Shown: positions 16,870-25,491, numbered from the stretch's first letter. The stretch: DNA of 62,617 nt from Gammaproteobacteria bacterium (GCA_013287505.1 JABDDR010000004.1:1-62617), one strand, 5' to 3'. A program made the numbers and translations. The notes: a model not told the origin generated them from the sequence alone.

Positions 16870-17230
16870 AATTATTTTCTTTTAAATAATTATTGAGTAA
16901 TAAAATTCCGTCTTCTAAATTAAGCGCTGTTTTTACATCATCCAATTTCAATCCGAGTTGTATCATGGAAAAAGCAACTTCGGGTTGAATGCCCACAATC
17001 ACTGTTTCGGCACCGCGTAATTTAACCGTATAAGCAATATTGCGCAGTGTGCGCGTTGAAAATGAATCCATGACGTCCAGTGTTGTGACATCAATCACAA
17101 CGCCTTTTGAGCGATGTTCACCCACCTTTATCGATAATTCATTTTCTAAAGCCAATAGATCACGATCACTGATGATCGTTTGAATACTGACAATTAAAAA
17201 TGTGCCTTGTTTTAAGATAGGAATTTGCAT
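16859..17230 (-). CDS. rsbS: RsbS-like STAS-domain scaffold protein
   Basis: RsbS is a single STAS domain protein that, with RsbR, forms the stressosome shell and sequesters RsbT. The 123-residue product starts IPILKQGTFLIVSIQT, as in Bacillus RsbS (IPILKLYNCLLVSIQ). The phosphorylatable serine is kept in DVMDSFSTRTL (Ser56, corresponding to Bacillus Ser59), and the GIQPEVAFSMIQLGLKLDDV segment is close to the Bacillus one. It lies between rsbR and rsbT in the standard order. Confidence 0.92.
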   Translation of the reverse strand: MQIPILKQGTFLIVSIQTIISDRDLLALENELSIKVGEHRSKGVVIDVTTLDVMDSFSTRTLRNIAYTVKLRGAETVIVGIQPEVAFSMIQLGLKLDDVKTALNLEDGILLLNNYLKENNYGQ

Positions 17231-17256
17231 CCATTCATCCTCACTTAAAAATAAAA

Positions 17257-18225
17257 TTATTCACCAGGTGTGGTTCGTGTCACATTATATCCCAACAAAC
17301 GTTCTGCCTGTGCGATCCCCCCTTGCAAATCGCCCACCGTATTTAACTTTGTTAAATTAACGCCAAGCGTTACTAAGGTTTGCGCTACTTCCGGTGACAA
17401 TCCTGTGACAATCACTGTCGCGCCCATTAAGCGTGATGCATCGACCGTTTGTAATAAATGATTCGCAACGCGTGTATCGACTGTTGATACACCGGTGATA
17501 TCCATCACGACCACTTTTGCGCGTCGATCACGAATAAATTTTAATAATTTTTCGGTGAGTAATCGTGAACGTTGCTCGTCGATTGTTCCTACAATCGGCA
17601 AAATCAACAATTCTTCGCGTACTTGTAATACCGGCGTAGAGAGTTCTCGTATCGCCTCTTGTTGTTTTCGAATCGTAATTTCACGTTCAAAAATATAGGT
17701 ATCAATAGCAAGCCCAATATCCATAAAAATAAGTTTGATGAGCGATAGAAATAAATCTTTAATTCTTTTGGGGTTGTCTTTGTATGCTTCAAAAATTTTT
17801 GTGCCGACGGTTTGCACATAGAAATTATACGCACCCAAATACCATTTCACATCGAGTCCAATGCTCGCGTGCACGCTACCCACATTGAGTCGTTCTTCGA
17901 TATATTTGCTGTCGTAATTGCCTTGCGTTAATCGCAAAAAATATTCTTTTTGTAACACTTTAACGCGTTCGAGCACCGCGGGATTATCAAAAATTTGGCT
18001 CGATTCATCAAATTTTTTAAAATGCTTGTTAAGCGATGCAATGAGCTCATCCGCATAACCCGTTGCGATGTCATTTAACTCCGTTAAATGCTTCACATCC
18101 TTTTCGGTAAACTCCAACCACTCTTTACGACGTTCGATATCTTTGGCATTGATATCCATTTCTTTGAGCAAATTGGAATGGATGGGTTTGGTATAGTTTG
18201 ATGGGATTTCAGATTTGTTGGCCAT
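17257..18225 (-). CDS. rsbR: globin-coupled RsbR stressosome sensor
   Basis: This 322-residue protein joins an N-terminal globin sensor (protoglobin type, about 25-185) to a C-terminal STAS domain (about 200-315). The globin part has the motif VGSVHASIGLDVKWYLGAY, with His119 as the likely proximal haem ligand, so the signal may be oxygen or another gas. The STAS part keeps the second Bacillus phosphorylation site (Thr251 in VDTRV, equal to Thr205), but the first (Thr171 in GTIDTER) is replaced by Glu217 in GTIDEQR. The start was chosen behind AAGGAATTTGAC; nine more codons are open upstream. It heads the rsbR-S-T-X-GGDEF/EAL operon. Confidence 0.9.
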   Translation of the reverse strand: MANKSEIPSNYTKPIHSNLLKEMDINAKDIERRKEWLEFTEKDVKHLTELNDIATGYADELIASLNKHFKKFDESSQIFDNPAVLERVKVLQKEYFLRLTQGNYDSKYIEERLNVGSVHASIGLDVKWYLGAYNFYVQTVGTKIFEAYKDNPKRIKDLFLSLIKLIFMDIGLAIDTYIFEREITIRKQQEAIRELSTPVLQVREELLILPIVGTIDEQRSRLLTEKLLKFIRDRRAKVVVMDITGVSTVDTRVANHLLQTVDASRLMGATVIVTGLSPEVAQTLVTLGVNLTKLNTVGDLQGGIAQAERLLGYNVTRTTPGE

Positions 18226-18311
18226 GTCAAATTCCTTTTTGTCTATGTACAAAAAGTATGCACTATTTTGTGTATTTTAGATACAAAACGAGGGTTGCTT
18301 ATCGCCTAAAC

Positions 18312-18344
18312 CTTAATTTTTCCTTAATAGTCTGACCGTATACT
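18312..18344 (+). promoter_or_regulatory. PmrA-type box and -10 before the 18376 gene
   Basis: This is the best copy in the window: CTTAAT (18312-18317), five bases, CTTAAT (18323-18328), then 10 nt and the -10 hexamer TATACT (18339-18344). It points toward the unknown gene at 18376 and away from the divergent rsbR operon. Confidence 0.85.
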
Positions 18345-18375
18345 TGATATTTCCATAACGATAATGAGAAATATC

Positions 18376-18984
18376 ATGACGAGACCCAACAATCGGGGTA
18401 CACACATTCAATCTTTCGGGGCATTGAACGATCAATCTTGGAGGGCATTGGAAAGGCAAGCAAACGAAGAGACAAGTCATGGTCGTAAAGCGACATTTTT
18501 TCTTGGGGCAGCAGAAAGATTGAAGCATGATCTTACCACTAATTCTTCATTAAATGTGACATTGTGGGCGCATGTAGCGTCACTTTATCGTTCCTCTGCT
18601 CTCAATGAAGCTGAATATTACCAAGGGCAAAATCAGAATGTATATAGGCATGCTATGAAATGCACAGCGTCTGCTTACGAAGCGGCGGGTAATGCGATGC
18701 AAAAAGCGGGTCTGGATCCGACGAATGATTATACCAACGCAATAGAATATTTTGAAAAATGGAGCGTTAAGACCGGCATCAATCCTTTAAATTGCAATCA
18801 AATTTATAGAGTGAAGCAGCAGTTGGACGTGTGGAAAAACAGTCAAACGGAAAATAATGGAGCAGCCGGAAGAATGGCGCCACCCCCTGCATATGCAGCA
18901 TTTTTTAATAACCCCGTAGTACGTTGTTACTACAATAATCCGTACGATGAAAAGAATGTTCGCATGTTTATTGTGGGACAGTAA
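18376..18984 (+). CDS. unknown helical protein under a PmrA-type promoter, candidate Dot/Icm substrate
   Basis: I do not recognise this 202-residue protein. It is soluble and mostly helical (GRKATFFLGAAERLKHDL, NVYRHAMKCTASAYEAAGNA), with aromatic-spaced helices that could form a small TPR-like bundle, and has no signal peptide. The C-terminus is short and Pro/Asn-rich (APPPAYAAFFNNP) and ends in MFIVGQ. The predicted transcription start near 18351 leaves room for either of two ATGs (18364 or 18376). A perfect PmrA-type box and the lack of an export signal suggest a secreted effector or a Dot/Icm accessory factor. Confidence 0.6.
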   Translation: MTRPNNRGTHIQSFGALNDQSWRALERQANEETSHGRKATFFLGAAERLKHDLTTNSSLNVTLWAHVASLYRSSALNEAEYYQGQNQNVYRHAMKCTASAYEAAGNAMQKAGLDPTNDYTNAIEYFEKWSVKTGINPLNCNQIYRVKQQLDVWKNSQTENNGAAGRMAPPPAYAAFFNNPVVRCYYNNPYDEKNVRMFIVGQ

Positions 18985-19008
18985 CAATGCAGCGAACAAA
19001 TGGGGAGA

Positions 19009-20298
19009 TTAAGAAGGTTTTGGCGTAGGCAACGCCGTGCTTGTTTCTTCTAAAGCTGTTTTTGCTTCTGGCGCCATTTCCTCTACCGCTTTTGTTGCAG
19101 TTGATTTAAGTGAAATCATTGTTTCTTTCAAGCCACCGCAAAAATCCTCTATTTTCCCAGCCATATCTTTAGCAACATTTTGAATGGTGGGATTGACGAG
19201 AGTATCGAATATTTTGTTTGCTCCTTTGTCAAAACTGTCAATTAAATCTGCGCTTTTTGAAGCATCGGTTGATTCTACTAGCGCATCTACCGCGGCTGTT
19301 TTTGCGGTTCCAGCGATGATGTTGTGTTTTTCGGCCGTATCCTTGAGTGTTTCTACCGTTGAATTTTCTTGCGTGAATTGTTCTTTTAGCGCGTCAAGTT
19401 GCGTTTGGCTTTCTTGGAGATCCGTTCCGGATTGTGACGACATATTTTCCGACAACGCGTCTATCGCCAGTTGCGTATTAGTCAGCTGTTCATTTGCTGC
19501 TGCCGCATCTGCCGTCGCTTGTTGCGCTGCCGCTTGTGTTGCATCCGCTTGCTTATTTGCAAGATCGGAGGCTTGTCGTTTTTCTTCTGCTATTTTGCGC
19601 AATGCTGCTGCTGAGATTTGTTCTGGACTTGTTTTTTTCGGGTCAAGTTTTAGAATTTCGCATGCTTTTTTATGCGATTCTTGCGCAAATCGAATCAATC
19701 CACTTAATTCGATGGATAATTGATTTATTTCTTTTTGTGATGTCGCAGCATTTAATTTATGAGCAAGCACTGAAATTCTGTCATGCATGCTCACGCTAGC
19801 ATTTCTCTGAAATAAGGCAATGCTTGCCGCAAGCGCTGCTTTATCGGAATTTTTGAAAGTATCTTCTAATTGAACGGCGAGTGACAATGCCGGCTTTAAT
19901 TGAAATGTTTGTTCAATGACATCTCTAATATGGGGTTTATTGTCACCTTCTATATCTGTATCTGGACTGCCATCTGGGTTTGTATATTTTGTCGTATCGA
20001 ACTTTTTAAGTGTTTCATTTTTGAGGTTCTCAGCAATAAATTCCAGCTGCGACAGAAGATCCTCAATGATTTCTTTCTTTGCCTCTTCGGGTTTAATTGC
20101 TGTGTTAAGTGGTAGGGGTTGCTGCTCAAAGGCTGTTTTTTGGTTTTTTTCCCTCAGAAGCAATAGCCACAGCAACTCTTCTTTTGCATTGTCGATCCAT
20201 GTTTGGCGTATGCGATTCGCTTCAAAAACGGATGCTTGGATATTGAGTTCAAGTTTTTTTGCAAACTCGAGGTGTTCATCAAATTCGGTTCGAGGCAT
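19009..20298 (-). CDS. long coiled-coil protein of unknown function
   Basis: This 429-residue protein has a charged N-terminal helical region and a middle part. An Ala/Gln-rich coiled coil at about 240-310 includes KQADATQAAAQQATADAAAA, and a further helical segment follows, then a Pro-ending tail. There is no signal peptide or clear membrane helix. Longer translation from 20349 is possible, but a -10-like TATACT at 20331-20336 lies inside that extension, so I prefer the ATG of MPRTEFDEHLEF. It faces the 18376 gene and is divergent from icmN. The function is unknown; such coiled-coil proteins next to icm genes are often candidate effectors. Confidence 0.6.
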   Translation of the reverse strand: MPRTEFDEHLEFAKKLELNIQASVFEANRIRQTWIDNAKEELLWLLLLREKNQKTAFEQQPLPLNTAIKPEEAKKEIIEDLLSQLEFIAENLKNETLKKFDTTKYTNPDGSPDTDIEGDNKPHIRDVIEQTFQLKPALSLAVQLEDTFKNSDKAALAASIALFQRNASVSMHDRISVLAHKLNAATSQKEINQLSIELSGLIRFAQESHKKACEILKLDPKKTSPEQISAAALRKIAEEKRQASDLANKQADATQAAAQQATADAAAANEQLTNTQLAIDALSENMSSQSGTDLQESQTQLDALKEQFTQENSTVETLKDTAEKHNIIAGTAKTAAVDALVESTDASKSADLIDSFDKGANKIFDTLVNPTIQNVAKDMAGKIEDFCGGLKETMISLKSTATKAVEEMAPEAKTALEETSTALPTPKPS

Positions 20299-20358
20299 AA
20301 AATACGACTCATTGGGATGACGTTGCGTGAAGTATAGCATTATTCCCAAACAAATAAA

Positions 20359-20391
20359 TTTAATGCTTTCTTAAGGTTCTTTTGCTAGATT
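20359..20391 (+). promoter_or_regulatory. PmrA-type box and -10 before the icmN operon
   Basis: Half sites TTTAAT (20359-20364) and CTTAAG (20370-20375) are 11 bp apart. They are followed by 10 nt and a -10 hexamer TAGATT (20386-20391). It would drive the ten-gene icmN-icmB block. Confidence 0.75.
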
Positions 20392-20430
20392 AATATTGCA
20401 TTAAGGATTGACTAAGGTGTGTTCGTTAAG

Positions 20431-21027
20431 ATGAGATCAAGCGTTTTGTTTTTCTTGGGTTTGTTCGCACTCAGTTTGAGTGGTTGCACGCAGCCGCCTT
20501 GTGAAAAATATTTAACGCATATGCCGATCAGAACACAAGCACTGGTTATGGTGCCAAAACCCCTCAACCCTATTCAAGAACGTTTGTATGATTTGTGTAT
20601 TTTGAGTAGACATGATGTGCAAGTGATTCGCTTAGGGCAAACCTGGAAATTTATTTTTCCGAGTGATGATTTATTTGATAATGACACTGCAGAAATCAAT
20701 GATAATTACAAACCCATATTAAATGTGGTTGCGGACTTTATGCGAACCTATTCAAAAATTTCCGTCAAAATAGCGAGTTTTTCAAATAAACCAGAGCACG
20801 ACATTTTGACAAAATTCGGAACCATCACGGATGAGTTAACCACGCGTCAAGCCAATGCTGTATTGAAATATTTCACATCTCATCATATTGATGCACGATT
20901 GATTTATGCGGTGGGTGAAGGCGGAAAAGATGAAGTTGCTTGGAACGGCACCGAAGCGGGTCGTCGTTTTAATCGCAGAGTGGAAGTGAGTTTTAGATAT
21001 TATAGGGATAATACAGCGTGGTATTGA
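20431..21027 (+). CDS. icmN: Dot/Icm lipoprotein IcmN (DotK)
   Basis: DotK/IcmN is an outer-membrane lipoprotein with an OmpA-like peptidoglycan-binding domain that belongs to the Dot/Icm core. The 198-residue protein has a lipoprotein signal with lipobox LSGC. Its OmpA-like domain runs from about residue 75, with TWKFIFPSDDLFDNDTAEIN, KISVKIASFSNKPEH and the closing NGTEAGRRFNRRVEVSF. A GTG four codons upstream is open, but the ATG gives a clean signal peptide and has AAGG ahead. It opens the second icm block behind a PmrA-type promoter. Confidence 0.9.
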   Translation: MRSSVLFFLGLFALSLSGCTQPPCEKYLTHMPIRTQALVMVPKPLNPIQERLYDLCILSRHDVQVIRLGQTWKFIFPSDDLFDNDTAEINDNYKPILNVVADFMRTYSKISVKIASFSNKPEHDILTKFGTITDELTTRQANAVLKYFTSHHIDARLIYAVGEGGKDEVAWNGTEAGRRFNRRVEVSFRYYRDNTAWY

Positions 21028-21650
21028 ACACACAATCACAAGACAATGAATTCCAGCTCAACAACTTTTATCGCGACAGCTATCGCCGTACAATGAAATG
21101 GTTGTCATTGATGGTTGTGATATGTGCGATTTTAGCGTTGATTTTAGCATGGATTACGTATGATCAAAAAAAGCCGTCTTATTATGCTGCAATAACAACA
21201 GGTCAAGTGGTTCCTATTCATCCGATGTCTGAACCTATTGTAACGGCTCAATTTATCGAAAGCTGGTCAGCGCGAACGACCGGATTAATTTATAATAATT
21301 TAAACTTCGCAACGGTTCAGCAACAATTAAATCAAGCGCGAGATAGATTTACACCGGAAGGTTGGATTAAATTAAATGACGCCATGAAAGGATTGGTGAG
21401 TCAGATTGTGGGTAGTAAATTAATTACGAGCTCAGTGGTATCTGGGCCGCCTGTGATTGTGGCGCGTATGATTATTGATGGTCGATATACGTGGCGCGTT
21501 CAAATGCGTTTATTGGTGACGTTTACGAGTGCGAGTGCAAGTAGTCAGCGCCAAATACTGGTGACGATGAATGTGCAACGCATACCTACGTTGGAAGCAT
21601 CACAAGGTATTGCCGTGACAGATTTTACAGCGAAGACGGTGTTGGAATAA
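21018..21650 (+). CDS. icmL: Dot/Icm inner-membrane protein IcmL/DotI, first paralogue
   Basis: DotI/IcmL has one N-terminal membrane helix and a periplasmic VirB8-like domain and forms part of the inner-membrane complex. This 210-residue protein has the family start NNFYRDSYRRTMKWLSLMVV, the helix to about residue 48, and periplasmic motifs including VPIHPMSEPIVTAQFIESW and SGPPVIVARMIIDGRYTWRV. It starts with GTG inside the end of icmN (10-base overlap). It takes the place of the short icmM (DotJ) of Legionella but keeps a full periplasmic domain, as in Coxiella, where two IcmL copies occur. Naming the two copies is therefore arbitrary. Confidence 0.88.
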   Translation: MVLNTQSQDNEFQLNNFYRDSYRRTMKWLSLMVVICAILALILAWITYDQKKPSYYAAITTGQVVPIHPMSEPIVTAQFIESWSARTTGLIYNNLNFATVQQQLNQARDRFTPEGWIKLNDAMKGLVSQIVGSKLITSSVVSGPPVIVARMIIDGRYTWRVQMRLLVTFTSASASSQRQILVTMNVQRIPTLEASQGIAVTDFTAKTVLE

Positions 21651-21659
21651 TGGATCAAT

Positions 21660-22310
21660 ATGGCTGAAAAAACCGAACAATTAAATCAGCAAGGTCTAAC
21701 GCTTGTTCTACTGCGCAACGCGTTTTATCGTGATAATTATTATCGCGCCGCACTGGCGTTGACGATCGTATTTTTTATTAATATTTTATTGCTTGCGACT
21801 ATTGTGTATCGCTATACGCATCCACCAGAACCGCAATATTTTGCGACAAACAGTAAATACCAAATTATTAAATACCATCCGTTATCGGATCCCATGGTGA
21901 GTAATAATTATGTGTTGCAATGGGTTTCGAAAGCGGTGCGTGATTCATTTAGTTTGGACTTTATGCATTGGCGATCACAGTTGCAAACCGCTTCCAATAA
22001 TTTTACCACCAGTGGTTGGCATTGGTTTACACAAGCATTAAACCAAAGTAATAATTTAACCTCATTGGTGAAATTGAAAATGGTGTCAAATGCAACCGTG
22101 ACGGGCGCACCTGTTATGCAATATCAAGGCGTATTGGATGGTCGATATATTTGGAAAATTGAGATGCCGATTTTGATTTCTTACACCAATCTCAATAAAA
22201 CAATCCCAGTGCCGCTGAAGGTGACGCTCATTGTTGTGCGTGTGTCCGTGCAAGATAATCCAAATGGTATTGAAATTAATCAGTTCCTGCCAGTGGTGCA
22301 AGCGGAGTGA
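21660..22310 (+). CDS. icmL: Dot/Icm inner-membrane protein IcmL/DotI, second paralogue
   Basis: This is the second 216-residue DotI-type protein: LVLLRNAFYRDNYYRAALAL, a membrane helix at about 28-50, then IIKYHPLSDPMVSNNYVLQW and the signature VTGAPVMQYQGVLDGRYIWK. It is the closer match to canonical Legionella IcmL. The shared pattern with the preceding protein (helix, HPxSxP, GAPV/GPPV, DGRYxW) shows they are ancient duplicates, presumably forming hetero-oligomers like DotI-DotJ. It ends one base before the icmK start. Confidence 0.92.
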   Translation: MAEKTEQLNQQGLTLVLLRNAFYRDNYYRAALALTIVFFINILLLATIVYRYTHPPEPQYFATNSKYQIIKYHPLSDPMVSNNYVLQWVSKAVRDSFSLDFMHWRSQLQTASNNFTTSGWHWFTQALNQSNNLTSLVKLKMVSNATVTGAPVMQYQGVLDGRYIWKIEMPILISYTNLNKTIPVPLKVTLIVVRVSVQDNPNGIEINQFLPVVQAE

Positions 22311-22311
22311 G

Positions 22312-23409
22312 ATGAGAGTGAAAAAAATATTTTTTATAGCGTTAATCTTTGGTTGCATCACAAATGCTTTCGCAGCAGATCAACAGCAATTACCTGCACC
22401 CGCTGCTGTTATCGCGCCAAATGCTTTATTAACAGGCAGTGAGGGTGATACGGGTGATCCCAACAATGATGGGATAACGTCAGAAACGACGTCATCCACG
22501 ACACCCATCTCCACGACACCCAATTATACGTCGGTTCCGCCGACGCCCACACTTTCGCCCGCGACGCCGCCACCACCACTCAATACGTCCGCTGCGACAA
22601 CCCCTGCAAATACTTCAAATGAATTAGGTTCCACAAACGCAAATCGCAGTGCTTTTGTGCAAATGATTCGTAATCTCATGCCAATGGATCCGCAACAAAT
22701 TACAACCTTGCGAAATATGTTTGATCGAAGTCAACGCGCGGTTGCGCAATATCCCGGTACACCGCCCAAACCGACTTCTAGCTCGATTTTAGTGAATATG
22801 TCACCGGGCGCAACGCCCCCCGTGATCCGTTTACGCTCAGGTTATGTCACCTCATTGGTTTTCTTGGATTCAACAGGACAGCCTTGGCCGGTAACGGGAT
22901 ATGATCTTGGAAACCCCAAAGCATTTAATATTGTACCAACCGCACCGGATGGAAAAAGTGATACATTGATCATACAAGCGATGGATCGTTATCAAGAAGG
23001 CAATTTGGCTGTGATGCTGAAAGATGAAAATACTCCCGTGATGTTGACGCTTATGCCTGGGCAACATGCGGTGGATTATCGTGTTGATTTACGCATGCCC
23101 GGCATAGGTCCCAATGGAGAGCCTTCTCTTCGCGGATTACCACCCACCGAAGATCCTGTTTTATTAGATTTTTTAGATGGCGTCGCACCAATGGGTGCAA
23201 AAATGGTTAGGGTCGAAGGTGCGCCGGCGCAAGCGTGGGTTTATCAGGGTCATCTCTTTTTGCGCACGCGTGTTACTGTTTTATCTCCCGGATGGATTTC
23301 CAGCATGAGAAGCCCTGATGGTACGATCGTTTATGAATTAACAAAAACCCCTGTCATATTAGCTTCATCTCGCGGTTCCATGCTTCAATTATCCATCAGA
23401 GGATTGTGA
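22312..23409 (+). CDS. icmK: Dot/Icm core protein IcmK (DotH)
   Basis: DotH forms the outer-membrane cap of the channel with DotC and DotD. The 365-residue protein has a signal peptide (KKIFFIALIFGCITNAFA), a low-complexity Thr/Pro/Ser linker to about residue 105, and a conserved helical section (MIRNLMPMDPQQITTLRNMF). The C-terminal VirB9/TraN-like domain contains PPVIRLRSGYVTSLVFLD and GQPWPVTGYDLGNP. The ATG at GAGTGAG was chosen because a longer frame runs back into icmL and has no signal. Length is close to Legionella DotH (about 361). Confidence 0.93.
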   Translation: MRVKKIFFIALIFGCITNAFAADQQQLPAPAAVIAPNALLTGSEGDTGDPNNDGITSETTSSTTPISTTPNYTSVPPTPTLSPATPPPPLNTSAATTPANTSNELGSTNANRSAFVQMIRNLMPMDPQQITTLRNMFDRSQRAVAQYPGTPPKPTSSSILVNMSPGATPPVIRLRSGYVTSLVFLDSTGQPWPVTGYDLGNPKAFNIVPTAPDGKSDTLIIQAMDRYQEGNLAVMLKDENTPVMLTLMPGQHAVDYRVDLRMPGIGPNGEPSLRGLPPTEDPVLLDFLDGVAPMGAKMVRVEGAPAQAWVYQGHLFLRTRVTVLSPGWISSMRSPDGTIVYELTKTPVILASSRGSMLQLSIRGL

Positions 23410-23413
23410 TTTC

Positions 23414-25486
23414 ATGAGAGATTCTAAAGCGAAAAGTGCGAATCCATTGCTTCAAAATGCCAAAGCACGTGTGTTTATCGCATTGGCGTTGTTAGTCGTT
23501 GTAGTAGGTGCGATTGCTTTTGTGATTCATTGGCGTTCACGGGTGAATGCAGAGCGGGCGACTGCCGCTGTATCAGGTGCGCCAAACATTGGCTCAGTAC
23601 CTGGCGCAGGAAATCCGTCTGCTGCTTATATTAAAGCGCAAACACAAGCAAATATCGCCGGTGAAGAACAAGCGCGCAAATCAGCAACGGCATTTGTACC
23701 CACCATTACACGCACTGGTTTTGTGGGCAACCCCGATCAATTTGGACAGACGTCAGATGCTTCGCATTGCCCCATCAACAAAGTGGTTATGACTTACAAA
23801 CCAAATCCCGCGAGTTGCTTGCCTGATAATTTAAAATTAGCGCGCGAAACGGGTGTGACAGCAGAAGAATTGATGTGCCAAGGGTGTTCATGCCCCGCGC
23901 TAAAATTAGCGGGATTTACAGTCGGAGATTTAAAACAAATTGGTTTGACTGCGACACAATTACACGCCTGCGGATTTGATTTACAAGATTTGGTAAACGC
24001 AGGATTTAGTGCAGCGGATTTAAAAGACGCGGGATATAACGCGCAACAATTAAAAGCGGCGGGATTCACAGCGGGTGAATTAAAAGACGCGGGATTCAGT
24101 CCGCAAGATTTAAAAGCAGCAGGTTATCCTGCTTCTGCAGCGCCGACCGCGCAGTGTAATCCGGCGAAATTAAAACAAGAGCAAGCAGATGGTGTTTCCG
24201 CCGCCGTTTTAAAAGCACAAGGTTGCAGTATCGAAGCTTTAAAAGCAGCTGGCTATACTGCAGAAGATTTAAAAAATGCAGGCTTTGGTGCAGCGGCATT
24301 AAAAGACGCTGGTTTTACAGCAGCACAATTAAAAAAAGCGGGATTTTCTGCCGCAGATTTGAAAAAAGCAGGGTTTACGGCAGGTCAATTGGTTGATGCG
24401 GGATACAGCCCCAAAGAATTGCGCGATGCAGGATTTAGTGCGAAACAGTTACGCCAAGCGGGCGTGAGTGCCAGTGCGTTACGCGCAGCAGGGTTTAGCG
24501 CAGCCGCATTAAAAGCCGCGGGCTTTACCAAAGGTGATTTGTTACGCGCAGGTTTTCCGGCACAAGAAGTGGGATATGCTGCAACTGCAGAGCCAACGAC
24601 TACTGATTTATCTGCTCCAGCGAGCGAAGAATCACTTCCGTCTATCGGCACGAGTCCTGCCGAAGCGCGTTTGGCGCAGTTTGAAAAACAACAACAGACA
24701 GATATGACGGCGCAACAGCGTCAAAACCATATTCAACAAATGGAAGCGGCTATGAATGGTCAAGCGCATCAGTTACTCACGGGATGGAGTAATGTGACTA
24801 CGCAACAATTTCAATTGGCACCGCCACCCACCAAGTCCATTACAACCAGCACAACGAGTGCTGCGGCGGCAAATGCTGTTGAAGCAGCTGCTGATGGTGG
24901 TCCTGTTATTAAAGCGGGTACCGTGTTATTTGCAACGATTGGCACATCGATTAACAGTGATGAAAATACGCCGATCATGGCAAAAATTGTCACGGGTGAA
25001 TTAAATGGCAGCACATTATTGGGAACGTTTAACCGGCAGCATAAACGACTTCTGATTACTTTTAATTTACTCAGCAGCCCAGAATATCCAAAAAGTATTC
25101 CAGTGAATGCAGTAGCCATTGATCCTGACACAGCAAGAACCGCGCTGTCAGGACAAGTGAATAGTCATTATTTATTGCGTTATGGCACATTATTTGCTGC
25201 ATCGTTCTTGCAAGGCGTATCAGACGCGATTATTAATCAAGATGTGGTAGAACATTGTTTGGTCGCGAATTTTGGATGCACGGTGACACAATCACCGCTG
25301 GATTCTCAACAGCAAGTGAAAGTAGGATTGGGTAAGGTAGGTCAACAATATGCGCAGCACATGGGTAGTAATTTTAATCGTGCACCAACCATTCGAGTGG
25401 CTGCAGGCACAGGTATTGGCGTGTTAATTATGAGCGATCTCACATTGCCAACGAATGTGTTGCCTGATGAATCACAAGGGGAATGA
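23414..25486 (+). CDS. icmE: Dot/Icm channel protein IcmE (DotG), compact form
   Basis: DotG spans the envelope as the VirB10-like channel component. The 690-residue protein has an N-terminal membrane helix (about 16-38) and a linker, then a long array of degenerate decapeptide repeats of the type AGFTAAQLKK/AGFSAADLKK from about residue 155 to 390, interrupted near 243-275. The C-terminal VirB10/TrbI-like domain, from about 490, includes GTVLFATIGTSINSDENTPI and GTGIGVLIMSDLTLP. Legionella DotG is over 1000 residues, the difference lying mainly in fewer repeats. The repeat array is Ala-rich and encoded by divergent codons, so it is old and not a recent expansion. Confidence 0.94.
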   Translation: MRDSKAKSANPLLQNAKARVFIALALLVVVVGAIAFVIHWRSRVNAERATAAVSGAPNIGSVPGAGNPSAAYIKAQTQANIAGEEQARKSATAFVPTITRTGFVGNPDQFGQTSDASHCPINKVVMTYKPNPASCLPDNLKLARETGVTAEELMCQGCSCPALKLAGFTVGDLKQIGLTATQLHACGFDLQDLVNAGFSAADLKDAGYNAQQLKAAGFTAGELKDAGFSPQDLKAAGYPASAAPTAQCNPAKLKQEQADGVSAAVLKAQGCSIEALKAAGYTAEDLKNAGFGAAALKDAGFTAAQLKKAGFSAADLKKAGFTAGQLVDAGYSPKELRDAGFSAKQLRQAGVSASALRAAGFSAAALKAAGFTKGDLLRAGFPAQEVGYAATAEPTTTDLSAPASEESLPSIGTSPAEARLAQFEKQQQTDMTAQQRQNHIQQMEAAMNGQAHQLLTGWSNVTTQQFQLAPPPTKSITTSTTSAAAANAVEAAADGGPVIKAGTVLFATIGTSINSDENTPIMAKIVTGELNGSTLLGTFNRQHKRLLITFNLLSSPEYPKSIPVNAVAIDPDTARTALSGQVNSHYLLRYGTLFAASFLQGVSDAIINQDVVEHCLVANFGCTVTQSPLDSQQQVKVGLGKVGQQYAQHMGSNFNRAPTIRVAAGTGIGVLIMSDLTLPTNVLPDESQGE

Positions 25487-25491
25487 TTTTT

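Noticed and set aside
20359-20400. PmrA-type box read toward the minus-strand coiled-coil gene
   Set aside because: TTAA cores are nearly palindromic, so pairs such as CTTAAT-N5-ATTAAT appear on the minus strand, but no -10 hexamer follows at 10 nt. The plus-strand reading toward icmN fits fully.
23870-24570. Tandem DNA repeat in icmE
   Set aside because: The repetition is at protein level (decapeptides of the DotG family) with divergent codons. It is a normal feature of the family and not a recent DNA repeat.
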